Source: Alteromonadaceae bacterium XY-R5
GTDB lineage: Bacteria > Pseudomonadota > Gammaproteobacteria > Enterobacterales > Alteromonadaceae
NCBI GenBank assembly: GCA_001660395.1
Contig: LXWE01000011.1
Location: forward strand, 62,001 to 126,000
Length of the DNA: 64,000 nucleotides
Direction of reading: 5' to 3'
Shown here: positions 41,178-50,398 of the stretch, one piece after another
Layout of the letters: every line of letters begins with the position of its first letter
How positions within the stretch are numbered: position 1 is the stretch's first letter
Notes under the pieces: generated by a model
What the model was told of the DNA's origin: nothing
Seen by the model: the letters and a program-made list of their open reading frames with translations, nothing else
The model's database searches: none
Made by a program: the position numbers and the translations under genes

Positions 41178-42353
41178 TTAATCAGTTAATTCCACATCTA
41201 TCCACACCATCCGGTGGTCGGAAGACATTTTACGGTTCTCAACCAAGGGATAATCGGCATCTGTTTTGGTAGGCCAGAATACGCCTTGATTGACCTGCTT
41301 CAAGCCCTGCTTGGAAGGTAAAACATAGTCAGCACGCATACCCCAGTGAGCCGTAAAGTATTGGGCATTCGGGTTCGCTGGTTCATGGGCCTCTCCGCCT
41401 TTGCTGGTAGGCTTAATGCTGCTGTTAACCGCAGGGTTATTGAGTAGACCACCAATACCCGAGACCATGGCATTACCGCCATCAACCGAAGCATTCATAT
41501 CTCCCACCAGTATAAAGCGTTCTCCACGAAAGCCGCCGGTCTGGCCCTTGTCATCATAGATATAAGCTGCTTTGCCAGGGGTGATGTAGTCGCTCCAGAA
41601 GCGAATTTCATCATGGTTACGTTTGCCGTTTCTGTCTTCAGGCCCGTCAAATACTGGTGGGGTAGGGTGCGCGGCCAGAATATGTAAGGTTTGGCCGTTG
41701 ATTTGAATCGGTAAATCCCAGTAGGATTTGGACGATAAACGCAGAATTTGCTGTGCTTCCTGGGAGAAATAGTCCTGACCTTGTTCATCTTTTATGCTGG
41801 TCAGCAGGTTGTCGGGCATGTCTTTCCACAAGAAATGCTGGAAGGTACGCACATGCTCAGTGTCGATAGGGTAGCGACTTAACACCACCATGCCATAGTG
41901 ACCAGGATAAAAACCAAAGCCGAAGGCATCCGCCCCTTTACCGCTGGCAATGCCGTCCTTGTCTAAGTCTAATCCTGAATCTACCCCTGTATTCACAGGC
42001 GCGGTGTAGAAATAGGAGTAATCAATTGGTTGGCCTTTTCCCTGTGTTCGTTGCAGGTAGTTTTGGATAAAGGCCTGCACACCTTTATTGCTATCAGGGG
42101 TGTAATCAAATTCATTCAATAAAACAATGTCGGGGCGCACGTGCTGAATAATGGCGGCAATATTTTGAATTTGCGGGTGGATGCCGGTTGCCAGGTTATC
42201 AAATAACTCCTGCCCACTGACAGACGCTCCTTCGACTACATAATTAGTCGCTTCCATGCTGACGTTAAATGTCGCTACCCGAAGGGTTTGCGCATTAGCT
42301 GTGGCCATTGATATGGCTCCTAAGGTAAATAAAAGAAAACGAGTAAACATCAT
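41178..42353 (-). CDS. secreted endonuclease/exonuclease/phosphatase family protein
   Basis: The 391-residue exported protein has a signal peptide ending TANA. An EEP (DNase I-like) fold follows: TLRVATFNVSMEA, VLLNEFDY (metal Glu), a central LHILAAHPTPP, VGDMNASVDGG (catalytic Asp-Asn) and the C-terminal KMSSDHRMVWIDV (Ser-Asp-His). All catalytic positions of the metal-dependent phosphodiesterase superfamily are present. The substrate could be nucleic acid, phospholipid or a phosphate ester. Two adjacent ATGs (42351, 42348) are possible starts. It lies just downstream of an Oar-like receptor gene on the same strand, separated by a terminator. Confidence 0.85.
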   Translation of the reverse strand: MMFTRFLLFTLGAISMATANAQTLRVATFNVSMEATNYVVEGASVSGQELFDNLATGIHPQIQNIAAIIQHVRPDIVLLNEFDYTPDSNKGVQAFIQNYLQRTQGKGQPIDYSYFYTAPVNTGVDSGLDLDKDGIASGKGADAFGFGFYPGHYGMVVLSRYPIDTEHVRTFQHFLWKDMPDNLLTSIKDEQGQDYFSQEAQQILRLSSKSYWDLPIQINGQTLHILAAHPTPPVFDGPEDRNGKRNHDEIRFWSDYITPGKAAYIYDDKGQTGGFRGERFILVGDMNASVDGGNAMVSGIGGLLNNPAVNSSIKPTSKGGEAHEPANPNAQYFTAHWGMRADYVLPSKQGLKQVNQGVFWPTKTDADYPLVENRKMSSDHRMVWIDVELTD

Positions 42354-42376
42354 GGATTATGCCCTACAAAGAAACA

Positions 42377-42404
42377 AAAAAGCCGATCCTAAGATCGGCT
42401 TTTA
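42377..42404 (-). terminator. terminator after Oar-like receptor 1
   Basis: A hairpin AAAGCCGATC, loop CTAA, GATCGGCTTTT lies 29 bases after the receptor stop at 42433. On the minus strand it ends in a T-run. Confidence 0.85.
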
Positions 42405-42432
42405 CTTTTCAACTTATTCTAATCACGCGGGA

Positions 42433-45400
42433 TTAGAAAGTGTATTTCACACCAATTTTAACGCGCCATGTAGACTCAGACGTGTCGAAAGTATCAGACG
42501 TTGAAGTATCAACATGTTTCACGCCATCTTGACCGTAGTAGCTATTGTAGTAAGGCATTTGATATGCGTACTTACCGTCAACAGTTTCCAGGTCAAACAG
42601 GTTTTTGTTGGTATATTCAGTGCGATATACCTTGCCCCAGTCATCGTTGATCAGGTTAGCCAGGTTCACGATAGTGAAAGTGATCTTACCTTTGTGACCT
42701 TCTACGAATCCAGGAACTTCTTGGCTAATTGCCAGGTCCATCGTGGTTACCCAAGGCTGATTTTGTGCACCTTTAGGAATATAACCACCCGCGTATTTAG
42801 CCACACCGGCAGCAGAAGCGATTTCCATGATTTCTTCGTAGCTTAGGCCATTTTCGAAATCGAAGGCATCGTCATCAGCACCTGATGGCAGATAAACTTC
42901 ATAGTAGCCTGAGCTATAGAATGAAGATTGGTCACCAAAGTCAGCATCTTTGTAAGAGCCAAGAGTCCAAGACATTGGACGGCCGGAGCGACGTTCTACG
43001 AATAGGTTAAAGTTAGTATCGTAACCTGTGAAGAACTCATGCTTGTAGCCAAGGTTTAGCACTAAACGATGTTCGATTTGATAGTAGGCTGTACCAACGT
43101 TTGGAATATTACGGTTAACTGCTACATCATACTGGTAGTTAGATTCAGCTGTTGAGCTGGTACCAGCCATTGCTTCAGTCACGTCTTGGTGAGTATATGA
43201 AGCATTGAATGAGAAACCATTATCCCACTGCTTGTTCAGCGCAGTACTGATGATTGTGCTATGTCCACCCTCTGAGTTAGTCAGCATGATGTCATAGTTA
43301 CCTTCATAATCGGTACCGTCGTATACGCTATCCCAAATGATACGGCCGTCAGCAATACGGTTACCGTTATCAACACGTGAGATATCTTTCCAGAATGCAG
43401 CGTCCTGTTTGTCAACATAAGTTAACTCAGTAGTCCAACCAAAGTTGTCACCCAAACCAGGGATATCGAACGTGAAGTCTGCACCCAATTGATAACGCCA
43501 GTCAGATGGCAGTTTGAAGTCTGGGTCGATAGAGTTTGTGCTACCAGCACCCTTCTCAAGAGCATCTTGCAGAGATTGAGGAACTGATGTGAAACCTACT
43601 TCGCTCGCGTCTAGGCTGTAGACAGATACTGAGTCTTTGGTTGAACCATCGTTAGTGTATGCGTTAGATACCCAAACTAAAGGCATACCTCCAGAGAAAC
43701 GACCAACACCACCGCGAACAACTAAGTCTTCGCTTACGTCCCAGTTAAAGCTAACACGAGGCAGGAAGATATCGAAACCGTCTAGGTTTTCAGTGTTGTC
43801 AAAACCGTAAGTAGAGGCAAAGTTACTGTTCAGATTTGGAGTATCACCTACGCTGAGGTATTCATAACGCAAACCGGCAGAAACTTGGAAATCTGGGAAC
43901 AGTTCAAAGTTTGCTTCACCATACAGCGCGTAAGTAGTAGAGCTTACGTCGTATGCGATATCTTGGATGTTGTTAGTGTATGCGTTGCTGTATTCAACTA
44001 AAGATGGAGCCTTATTAGCAAATTCTTCCAGGCTATCAAAAGCCCATGTACCCGCTGAATCACGACCATACAGGTTGTAGTTCCAAGTATCTTCAATTTC
44101 GAAACCTGCTTTTAGCTCAACATCTCCTAGCAGATAAGTCGCATGGACAGCAAAGTTCCAAACTTCGTTAGCTAGTTCGTTGGCCTGACGAGATTCGTCT
44201 TGACCAGCAACAATAGTACCAGTGCCAGTTTTAACATTGATCTCACCCCAATTTGAATTGGTGTTTGATGCTTGTTTGTAGTCTTTATACGACAAGCTAA
44301 TTTCAGTATTGAAATCAGATGTCCAGTCTGAATATAAGTGGGCAGTGTAGAATGTAGTTTGCTGCGCCAATGTATACAGGTTTGAATTCATGTTCAGAGT
44401 ACTATCACTGCTGGTGTAGTTACGAACAGAGTTAGTATCTTGGTCGCTGTATGTGAAATCAGCACGGTGATCTGAGTTGATGTTCCAGTCCAGCTTAATC
44501 AGAACTTTTTCATCATCATCTGGTGCTGGAGCTGCACCAATGCTGTCTTCTAAACCGTAAACGCTAGATAACGTGCTTAGGAAAGTATCAACTTGGTCTT
44601 GAGTTACATTGTGACCTTCCAGAGTGTCCATGTTGTAATCAAATTCAACATCTTCTTCCCACTTTTCATAAGATGCAAAGAAGAATAGTTTATCTTTGAT
44701 AAGTGGGCCGCTGAAAGTCAGACCTAAAGTCTTTTCTTCACTATCGATATCATACTCAAGAGATTCGCCGTCATTAGCGTCTTTAGTGAAGTATGAATCG
44801 TCTTTTGCTGTACCAGCCCATGGAACAAATTCATAGAAAGCAGAGCCGTGGAATTCGTTCGTACCAGATTTGGTTACAACGTTAACGTTACCACCGCTGA
44901 ATTTACCAGCACGAGCTGAGAATGGTGCGAATTCAACAGAAACCTGGCTTACCGCGTCCAGAGAGATTGGTGGACGAGCTGATGGGTAGCCATTTGAAGC
45001 CAGACCGAAAGTATCGCCAATTCCCACACCATCAATCGTCAATGCGTTGTACTTAGGGTTGCTTCCTGCGATTGTCAATTCTTCTCCGTCTGGGCTAACT
45101 GTCGCCAGAGGGTTTGCGCGAACAATGTCTTTCAAATCGCGGTTGAAAGTTGCAACGCTATTGATAGTGTCTTCGCTAAATACAGAGGTTGAACCAGAGT
45201 TTGCAAAGAAATCTGCAGAACCAGTAACAGTGATGCGTTCTACGTCTGATTTATTTTTAAGTTGTGTATCCAGTTCGAACGTTTCATTCAGTTCGAGATA
45301 TACATTTTCGTATACCTGACCTTCAAATTTGTCAGATGCCACGATGATGGTGTACGGACCACCTACACGCAGACCGCGCGCAGAGAATGCACCTTCGCCA

Positions 45401-45600
45401 TTAACTGTAGCTTCTTTAACAGTACCTGACGGTTGGTGAATAATTGTAATTGTTGTGTTGGCAGCTGGATTACCTTGAGGGCCTACGATTACACCGCTCA
45501 TTGCAGATGACTGACCGGTGGCAGCCATCGCACTAGTCGCCAGGCCAACAGACATGGCAACCGCAAGCGCGATGCGATTCATTTTGGTTTTTCTTAACAT
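42433..45600 (-). CDS. Oar-like TonB-dependent receptor 1
   Basis: The 1055-residue outer-membrane transporter starts with a signal peptide (MNRIALAVAMSVGLATSAMA). A carboxypeptidase-regulatory-like beta sandwich follows (about 33-115: GVIVGPQGNPAANTTITII, ARGLRVGGPY), then a TonB-box-like RITVTGS and a plug domain with SGGNVNVVTKSGTNEFHGS. A large barrel ends in IGVKYTF. This is the OmpA-related (Oar) TonB subfamily seen for peptides or complex nutrients; the substrate is unknown. ATG 45598-45600 has AGGG eight bases upstream. Its leader of about 125 bases carries the stem-loop also found before its paralogue 600 bases upstream. It is a close paralogue of receptor 2 but clearly diverged in the barrel. 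Confidence 0.92.
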   Translation of the reverse strand: MLRKTKMNRIALAVAMSVGLATSAMAATGQSSAMSGVIVGPQGNPAANTTITIIHQPSGTVKEATVNGEGAFSARGLRVGGPYTIIVASDKFEGQVYENVYLELNETFELDTQLKNKSDVERITVTGSADFFANSGSTSVFSEDTINSVATFNRDLKDIVRANPLATVSPDGEELTIAGSNPKYNALTIDGVGIGDTFGLASNGYPSARPPISLDAVSQVSVEFAPFSARAGKFSGGNVNVVTKSGTNEFHGSAFYEFVPWAGTAKDDSYFTKDANDGESLEYDIDSEEKTLGLTFSGPLIKDKLFFFASYEKWEEDVEFDYNMDTLEGHNVTQDQVDTFLSTLSSVYGLEDSIGAAPAPDDDEKVLIKLDWNINSDHRADFTYSDQDTNSVRNYTSSDSTLNMNSNLYTLAQQTTFYTAHLYSDWTSDFNTEISLSYKDYKQASNTNSNWGEINVKTGTGTIVAGQDESRQANELANEVWNFAVHATYLLGDVELKAGFEIEDTWNYNLYGRDSAGTWAFDSLEEFANKAPSLVEYSNAYTNNIQDIAYDVSSTTYALYGEANFELFPDFQVSAGLRYEYLSVGDTPNLNSNFASTYGFDNTENLDGFDIFLPRVSFNWDVSEDLVVRGGVGRFSGGMPLVWVSNAYTNDGSTKDSVSVYSLDASEVGFTSVPQSLQDALEKGAGSTNSIDPDFKLPSDWRYQLGADFTFDIPGLGDNFGWTTELTYVDKQDAAFWKDISRVDNGNRIADGRIIWDSVYDGTDYEGNYDIMLTNSEGGHSTIISTALNKQWDNGFSFNASYTHQDVTEAMAGTSSTAESNYQYDVAVNRNIPNVGTAYYQIEHRLVLNLGYKHEFFTGYDTNFNLFVERRSGRPMSWTLGSYKDADFGDQSSFYSSGYYEVYLPSGADDDAFDFENGLSYEEIMEIASAAGVAKYAGGYIPKGAQNQPWVTTMDLAISQEVPGFVEGHKGKITFTIVNLANLINDDWGKVYRTEYTNKNLFDLETVDGKYAYQMPYYNSYYGQDGVKHVDTSTSDTFDTSESTWRVKIGVKYTF

Positions 45601-45670
45601 AGTGGTTTCCCTAAATTAAATGTAGGTGTGTTCTTTTGTGTAGAAATACGGATATGTCCCAGTTTTTACC

Positions 45671-45701
45671 GGCAGCCTGCTGCTTTGGCGACTTCGCTAC
45701 C
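45671..45701 (-). promoter_or_regulatory. candidate structured leader RNA, copy 1
   Basis: Read on the minus strand, GGTAGC (45701-45696) pairs with GCTGCC (45676-45671) through six pairs, one of them U-G. The loop starts GAAGTCGC and ends GCAG. The copy before receptor 2 has the same loop core with compensated stem bases. It lies about 25 bases from the predicted transcript start and 70 bases before the ATG. I cannot match it to a known riboswitch class. Confidence 0.6.
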
Positions 45702-45732
45702 ATTAATTGTACTTCTTGACTATTTGGACAAG

Positions 45733-45741
45733 ATTCTACCA
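45733..45741 (-). promoter_or_regulatory. probable extended -10 of Oar-like receptor 1
   Basis: On the minus strand this reads TGGTAGAAT, an extended -10 with one mismatch. No good -35 is visible. The predicted start near 45726 leaves a leader of about 125 bases. Confidence 0.45.
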
Positions 45742-46175
45742 GATTGATTATTACACTATTATGACACGAAGGACAACTGCTATATTTTCAGGCAGTACTA
45801 AGGGTTAGCCCTTGTACAGTAAGGTCTACAGCACAATGTCTTTACCAATGAGAAAATAGCTTTTTTTACTCTCCGGTAAACTTATCGGGAGGCAGTGTAC
45901 GCAGTTGCTTTTATTTTTGGATGAATTTTGTGTGAATTACAAATGACACTGGGAATTACCTGAAATAGGCGAGCATTTGATTATTTGGCTTAGTTTTATG
46001 ATGGATTGAACACAGTTTTCCTTTTTGATTTCTAATTAAAAAGGTTTGTCCCGGTTAGTCGTTGTTTACTAAAAACTTTCATTTGTTAAATTTTTGTATT
46101 TTGAGGGCTTTAGCAAGAGCAAAGCATGATGTCTGTAGGGATTGCGCAAGGCTTGAGTTTGCATGCGCCGATACG

Positions 46176-46201
46176 AAAAACGCCGCCATAAAGGCGGCGT
46201 T
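46176..46201 (-). terminator. terminator after Oar-like receptor 2
   Basis: On the minus strand, AACGCCGCC, TTTAT loop, GGCGGCGTTTTT, 20 bases after the receptor stop. Confidence 0.9.
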
Positions 46202-46220
46202 ACGGACTTACGCTAAGAGG

Positions 46221-49200
46221 TTAGAAATTATATCTGAGACCGACACGAATCTCCCACAATGACCCATCAGCATAGATGGATTGTGCCGCATTACTTGGAT
46301 TCACCTCGTTATAGGTATAGGTACCATCATCATTCATTTCTGCATCCACAACAGACGCAGCATTAAATGGTCCGCGACGTTGTACACCCCAATCATCGTT
46401 GAGTAAGTTACCCAGGTTTTTGATCAGCAGATAAGCACTGGCGTTGTGATCTTCCACAAATCCCGGTAATTCCTGCGATACCTTAAAGTCTACCCGAGTC
46501 GCCCAACTTGATTCGCCCGCATTTCGAGGAACAATTTTTCCTCGGTACTTCTCCAGTCCGGCTGATTCGACAAAGTCATCGAAGTCAGCTTGTACCTGCG
46601 CGTCAGCAAAAATGACGTCTGTGCCATATTGCTCTTCAGTCGGGATATATAGCAGTGAGCGATAATCTGCCAAATCTGTCCCTGCCTGGAAGTTGTCAAA
46701 GGTATAGGAGAAGTTGCGGCCTGATTTACGATTAGCAAAAAGCGTAAAACGAGTTTTGTAACTTGAGATAAGTTCAGCTGAATATGACAGGTTAAGGGTA
46801 AAGTTATGCGGAATCTCATAGTTTGAAGTACCGATACCAGGATCATTCTGGTCAGCGTTAGAGATATTCGTAAAGTTAGAATAGGCCACTGAACTGGTCA
46901 TTGGGTTGTAGTCCTTTGACTTGTTGTAGGCATATCCGGCTTGTACTTCTAAACCGAAATCAAACTCCTTTTTCATCGATAGAGAGAGGGTAGTGGCTTC
47001 GCCATCTTTAGGGGCGTTGGTCAGCAGTAAATCACTGTAAAAGCTGCTGCGGGTGACGTCATCTCCATCGTCATCCTGACCAATCACCAGCGCGGCATAA
47101 ATAGGACGACCATCAATCGTTACTGCACCTGAGTCGTAGGTCGCCAGGTTAACAATGGTTGCCGAATCTTGTTTCTTGGTATAGAGGAAGTCAGCGGCGA
47201 AGATATATTCATCTTCAGTGACATAGGTGAGACCTATATTATATTTCCACTCAGAAGGCAGGTCGAAGTCCGGATCGATTGCGTTGGTTGATGGTTCGGA
47301 GCCAAAGCTTGGCGATGCATCTGTTACTTGATCATACATAGACTGCAAAGGGCTGAAGATAGGGTCACCGTCATTCACTCTGTCAGCGTCAAATATATTG
47401 ATGTTAGAACGGTAAGCATCAATGTTAGTGACACCATCATTTGAGTAGCTGTTCGATAACCAAACGTTGGGGTTACCTCCTGAATAGAGACCAATCCCAC
47501 CACGCACTTCCATATTGTCGTTCACAGTCCAGTTAAAGGCGAAGCGAGGCTGCAGCAAGTCGACACCGTCAAATGTGGCCTGGTTGGTGAATGCATAGCG
47601 TTCATAGAACACTTCATTGAAGCGCGGTTTATCGCTGCTGGAAATCCAGTCGTAACGCAATCCGAATAGCAAGGTAACATCGTCTATTACCCATTCGTCC
47701 TGAATATAAGCAGCATAGGTTTGATAAGAAAAGCTCGCGGCGGCATCATCTGGATTATGCGTACCGGCAGAGTTGTTATAGTAAACATCGTCGGCGAGAC
47801 CTGTTTCAAAGTCATCCAGGCCACTGTAGCCTCCGAGGGTATTATGGGTGTAGTCACCCCCAAAGCGATACTCACCAATGGTGTGTTGCATAAAGAGGTT
47901 AAAGACATCCAGGCTCTCGACTTCGAAGCCGCCTGTGATGGTATGGTCGTCGGCATAATAAGTACCGGCCAGTTTGAAGGTGGTATTGTCCCAGTTCAGT
48001 TCGTTAGATTGGCGTGAATCATCGGGGCCAAGGAAGATTGTTCCGCCATTTTCGAGTGAACTGATTTGGACTTCGCCAAAGCCACTGTCTGCGTCAATAG
48101 ATCGCTGTTCGTTATCCAGTTTGATGTAGCCGATACGCACTTCGGTACTGAAATTATCGGTCCAGTCTGAGTATACCGAGGCAACGACAGAGTTTAATTT
48201 TGCCCCGCGTTTGTAAAAGTGATTCGAAAGAGTGAGTTGATCGTTATCATCGTCAGACTGGTCGAGATCATAGCCATCGTTATAGTTGTATACCAACGAA
48301 GCCCGGTGCATATCGCTGATGTTCCAGTCTAATTTAATCAGAAGTTTTTCATCTTCCACAGGCGCAGAGGATGGCATGCCCCCGGCATCGTACCCATAAA
48401 CATCCTGAGCAATTTGGATCGCACGATTCACTTCTTCTAACGTGACAGCGCCGGTTTGCAGGGCTTCGTAGGTGAATATCTTGGCGCCTTCCAGTTTCTC
48501 ATAGGAGACAAAACCGAACAGGGTATCTTTTAATAGCGGGAAACCAACGTTAAAGCCATAACGTTTTACCGAATAAGAACCGTTGTCAAAGTCGGTGCCG
48601 TCAGACTTATCGCCTTTCATGGAATCATTAGTGTAATCAAAAAACACACCACCATGGATTTCGTTGGTTCCCGACTTGGTTACCGCGTTGATGTTACAAC
48701 CGGTAAATCCGCCGTACTGAACATCAAATGGCGCGATTTCTACGGCCACCTGATCGATTGCATCAAAAGAGAAGGGCATGCGGGTCGTTGGATAGCCATT
48801 ATAGTTAAGGCCAAAACTATCGTTCATTCGCACACCGTCTATGGTCAGGCTACTAAAACGAGGGTGACTACCTCCGCAAATAATCGATTCTGAGCCGTTC
48901 TCTTCTGACACACTGACGCGAGGGTCGATACGCACCAGATCTTTGATATCACGATCTGATGAGGCAGCCACTTCGATTTGGGTTAAGTCAAAACTTGAAC
49001 CAGGACTGAGCTGGCCAAACTCAATGCTGCTGACTTGCGACCCTGTTACTGCAATCCGTTCTATATTCTGGTCTTGTAAGGTCAAATTAATGGGGAGGGT
49101 TTCACCAAGCGTCAGATAAATATCACTGATCATGGTTTCGCCGAATTGTTTCGAATCAATTTCGACACTGTAGGGTCCACCTACCCGCAGGCCTTGAAGA

Positions 49201-49415
49201 CTAAACACCCCATTGTCACCTATCGTGACGGTTTTGGTGGTGCCAGTGGGCACGTGTTTAATAGTCAGTACTGTACCCGTGGCTGGCGAGCCTTCGGGGG
49301 TGAGGATTTTTCCTGATATACCTGACGATGTTTCCTGAGCCATGGCACTCGCCATTAATCCCACTGAAACAGACACAGCTAAAGCAAGACGATTGAGTTT
49401 TCGTTTGAAAATCAT
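46221..49415 (-). CDS. Oar-like TonB-dependent receptor 2
   Basis: The 1064-residue receptor is built like its neighbour: a signal peptide (KLNRLALAVSVSVGLMASAMA), a regulatory-like sandwich domain with GKILTPEGSPATGTVLTIKH and LQGLRVGGPY, and a TonB-box-like RIAVTGS. The plug has GGFTGCNINAVTKSGTNEIHG, and the barrel ends IRVGLRYNF. A Cys pair around residues 190-240 (SIICGGS and TGCNINA) is absent from receptor 1, which has TIAGS and SGGNVN there. ATG 49413-49415 has AAGGGAA upstream; the 42-residue upstream extension is rejected. Its leader carries the second copy of the stem-loop. It is divergent from udk and the nucleoside transporter, so a nucleoside-related substrate is possible but unproven. 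Confidence 0.92.
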   Translation of the reverse strand: MIFKRKLNRLALAVSVSVGLMASAMAQETSSGISGKILTPEGSPATGTVLTIKHVPTGTTKTVTIGDNGVFSLQGLRVGGPYSVEIDSKQFGETMISDIYLTLGETLPINLTLQDQNIERIAVTGSQVSSIEFGQLSPGSSFDLTQIEVAASSDRDIKDLVRIDPRVSVSEENGSESIICGGSHPRFSSLTIDGVRMNDSFGLNYNGYPTTRMPFSFDAIDQVAVEIAPFDVQYGGFTGCNINAVTKSGTNEIHGGVFFDYTNDSMKGDKSDGTDFDNGSYSVKRYGFNVGFPLLKDTLFGFVSYEKLEGAKIFTYEALQTGAVTLEEVNRAIQIAQDVYGYDAGGMPSSAPVEDEKLLIKLDWNISDMHRASLVYNYNDGYDLDQSDDDNDQLTLSNHFYKRGAKLNSVVASVYSDWTDNFSTEVRIGYIKLDNEQRSIDADSGFGEVQISSLENGGTIFLGPDDSRQSNELNWDNTTFKLAGTYYADDHTITGGFEVESLDVFNLFMQHTIGEYRFGGDYTHNTLGGYSGLDDFETGLADDVYYNNSAGTHNPDDAAASFSYQTYAAYIQDEWVIDDVTLLFGLRYDWISSSDKPRFNEVFYERYAFTNQATFDGVDLLQPRFAFNWTVNDNMEVRGGIGLYSGGNPNVWLSNSYSNDGVTNIDAYRSNINIFDADRVNDGDPIFSPLQSMYDQVTDASPSFGSEPSTNAIDPDFDLPSEWKYNIGLTYVTEDEYIFAADFLYTKKQDSATIVNLATYDSGAVTIDGRPIYAALVIGQDDDGDDVTRSSFYSDLLLTNAPKDGEATTLSLSMKKEFDFGLEVQAGYAYNKSKDYNPMTSSVAYSNFTNISNADQNDPGIGTSNYEIPHNFTLNLSYSAELISSYKTRFTLFANRKSGRNFSYTFDNFQAGTDLADYRSLLYIPTEEQYGTDVIFADAQVQADFDDFVESAGLEKYRGKIVPRNAGESSWATRVDFKVSQELPGFVEDHNASAYLLIKNLGNLLNDDWGVQRRGPFNAASVVDAEMNDDGTYTYNEVNPSNAAQSIYADGSLWEIRVGLRYNF

Positions 49416-49456
49416 GAGCGTTCCCTTTAATACATAATGTTGAGTGTTATTTTGTT

Positions 49457-49485
49457 GATAGCCTGCGGAACGCGACTGCGCTATC
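49457..49485 (-). promoter_or_regulatory. candidate structured leader RNA, copy 2
   Basis: On the minus strand, GATAGC (49485-49480) pairs perfectly with GCTATC (49462-49457), and a flanking U-A pair extends the stem. The loop is GCAGTCGC, a variable part, then GCAG. It shares the loop core with copy 1, with a G-C to A-U swap in the stem. It lies 41 bases before the receptor ATG. Confidence 0.6.
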
Positions 49486-49507
49486 AGCAATGAGTGCATC
49501 TGTGTAT

Positions 49508-49535
49508 TCCATATTGAATAGTCAAATGATGACAA
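49508..49535 (-). promoter_or_regulatory. possible promoter of Oar-like receptor 2
   Basis: On the minus strand there is a -35 TTGTCA (49535-49530), a 16-base spacer and a -10 TATGGA (49513-49508). The predicted start near 49501 places the stem-loop about 16 bases into the transcript. Confidence 0.4.
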
Positions 49536-49597
49536 TCTCATTGCCCATTAAAGACTAGTTCAAAAATTCTAAAATCTGGCTTTTTTGCGCCATAATT

Positions 49598-49621
49598 GGC
49601 CTGAAGTGGCCTAATCAGGCC
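49598..49621. repeat. inverted repeat in receptor 2 / udk promoter region
   Basis: GGCCTGA (49598-49604) and TCAGGCC (49615-49621) are perfect arms around a 10-base centre that itself contains another GGCCT. It is a possible operator for either divergent gene; the regulator is unknown. Confidence 0.4.
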
Positions 49622-49744
49622 GTTAAATTCACACCGGCGCAGGCCAGAAAAAGCCTGACGAAAAGCATGAATTCAAAGTTCTGACTTTTTGGTCAAATTC
49701 TGATATATTCGCCGGAATTTTTTGTAACTGTTTTGAGAGCATTC

Positions 49745-50368
49745 ATGTCTTCGCCTTTGATTATTGCAATATCTGGTGCGTCTGGTTCTGGTAAGTCTTT
49801 GTTTACTAAGAATCTTTTGAATGAATTTGCCGAGGAAGGTAAATCTGTACAGGTGTTGAGGGAAGACCATTACTACCGTGCTCAGGATGAATTACCGATG
49901 CAGGAACGGGAGAAGGTGAATTACGACCATCCCAATGCATTTGAACACGAGTTGCTGGTTCAACACCTGGAAACCCTAAAAACAGGTCAGAGCATTCAAT
50001 ATCCACAATATTGTTACAAATCTCATACTAGGTTGAAAAAAACAGAGACGTTAGAATCTGCGCCTGTCATTATTGTCGAAGGCATCATGCTGTTAGCATC
50101 TCCTGAATTGCAACCTCTGTATGACGTTAAAATCTTCGTTGATACGCCGCTGGATATTTGTCTGTTGCGCCGGATGAAACGGGATATTGCTGAACGTGGG
50201 CGTACCATTGATTCTATCGCCAGACAGTACGAATCAACGGTAAAACCCATGTATCATCAGTTTATAGCGCCAAGTCGCTTTACTGCTGACGTGATAGTTA
50301 CCCAGGGGGGGGAGAACAGGATCGCTCTGGATGTGATCAAGTCACACATACAGCAGGCCCTGTTATAA
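49745..50368 (+). CDS. udk: uridine kinase
   Basis: Udk phosphorylates uridine and cytidine to the monophosphates in pyrimidine salvage. The 207-residue P-loop protein has Walker A GASGSGKS at about residues 10-17, YYRAQDELPMQEREKVNYDHPNAF-type substrate loops (the NYDHP box is clear), and VEGIMLL. ATG 49745 has GAGAG five bases upstream; the alternative TTG at 49733 is rejected. It lies 30 bases ahead of a nucleoside transporter gene with which it forms a salvage operon. Confidence 0.94.
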   Translation: MSSPLIIAISGASGSGKSLFTKNLLNEFAEEGKSVQVLREDHYYRAQDELPMQEREKVNYDHPNAFEHELLVQHLETLKTGQSIQYPQYCYKSHTRLKKTETLESAPVIIVEGIMLLASPELQPLYDVKIFVDTPLDICLLRRMKRDIAERGRTIDSIARQYESTVKPMYHQFIAPSRFTADVIVTQGGENRIALDVIKSHIQQALL

Positions 50369-50398
50369 AAACAAGAACGTAAATAAGAAGGAATCATC

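Larger units (their letters stand above)
45601..46175. other. long leader and upstream region of Oar-like receptor 1
   Basis: The region contains the leader (45601-45726), a probable -10 element (45733-45738) and the conserved stem-loop (45671-45701). From 45742 to 46175 it is AT-rich, with no gene or clear structure. Frames over 46062-46262 lack a ribosome site and protein-like composition. Confidence 0.6.
49416..49744. other. divergent region between Oar-like receptor 2 and udk
   Basis: This 329-base region holds the stem-loop copy 2, a probable receptor promoter and an inverted repeat (49598-49621). udk's promoter must lie between about 49620 and 49735. No coding frame is supported. Confidence 0.5.

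Noticed and set aside
46062..46262. 66-residue plus-strand frame in the 600-base spacer between the two Oar-like receptors
   Set aside because: It runs through the terminator hairpin and into the 3' end of receptor 2, and lacks a ribosome site.
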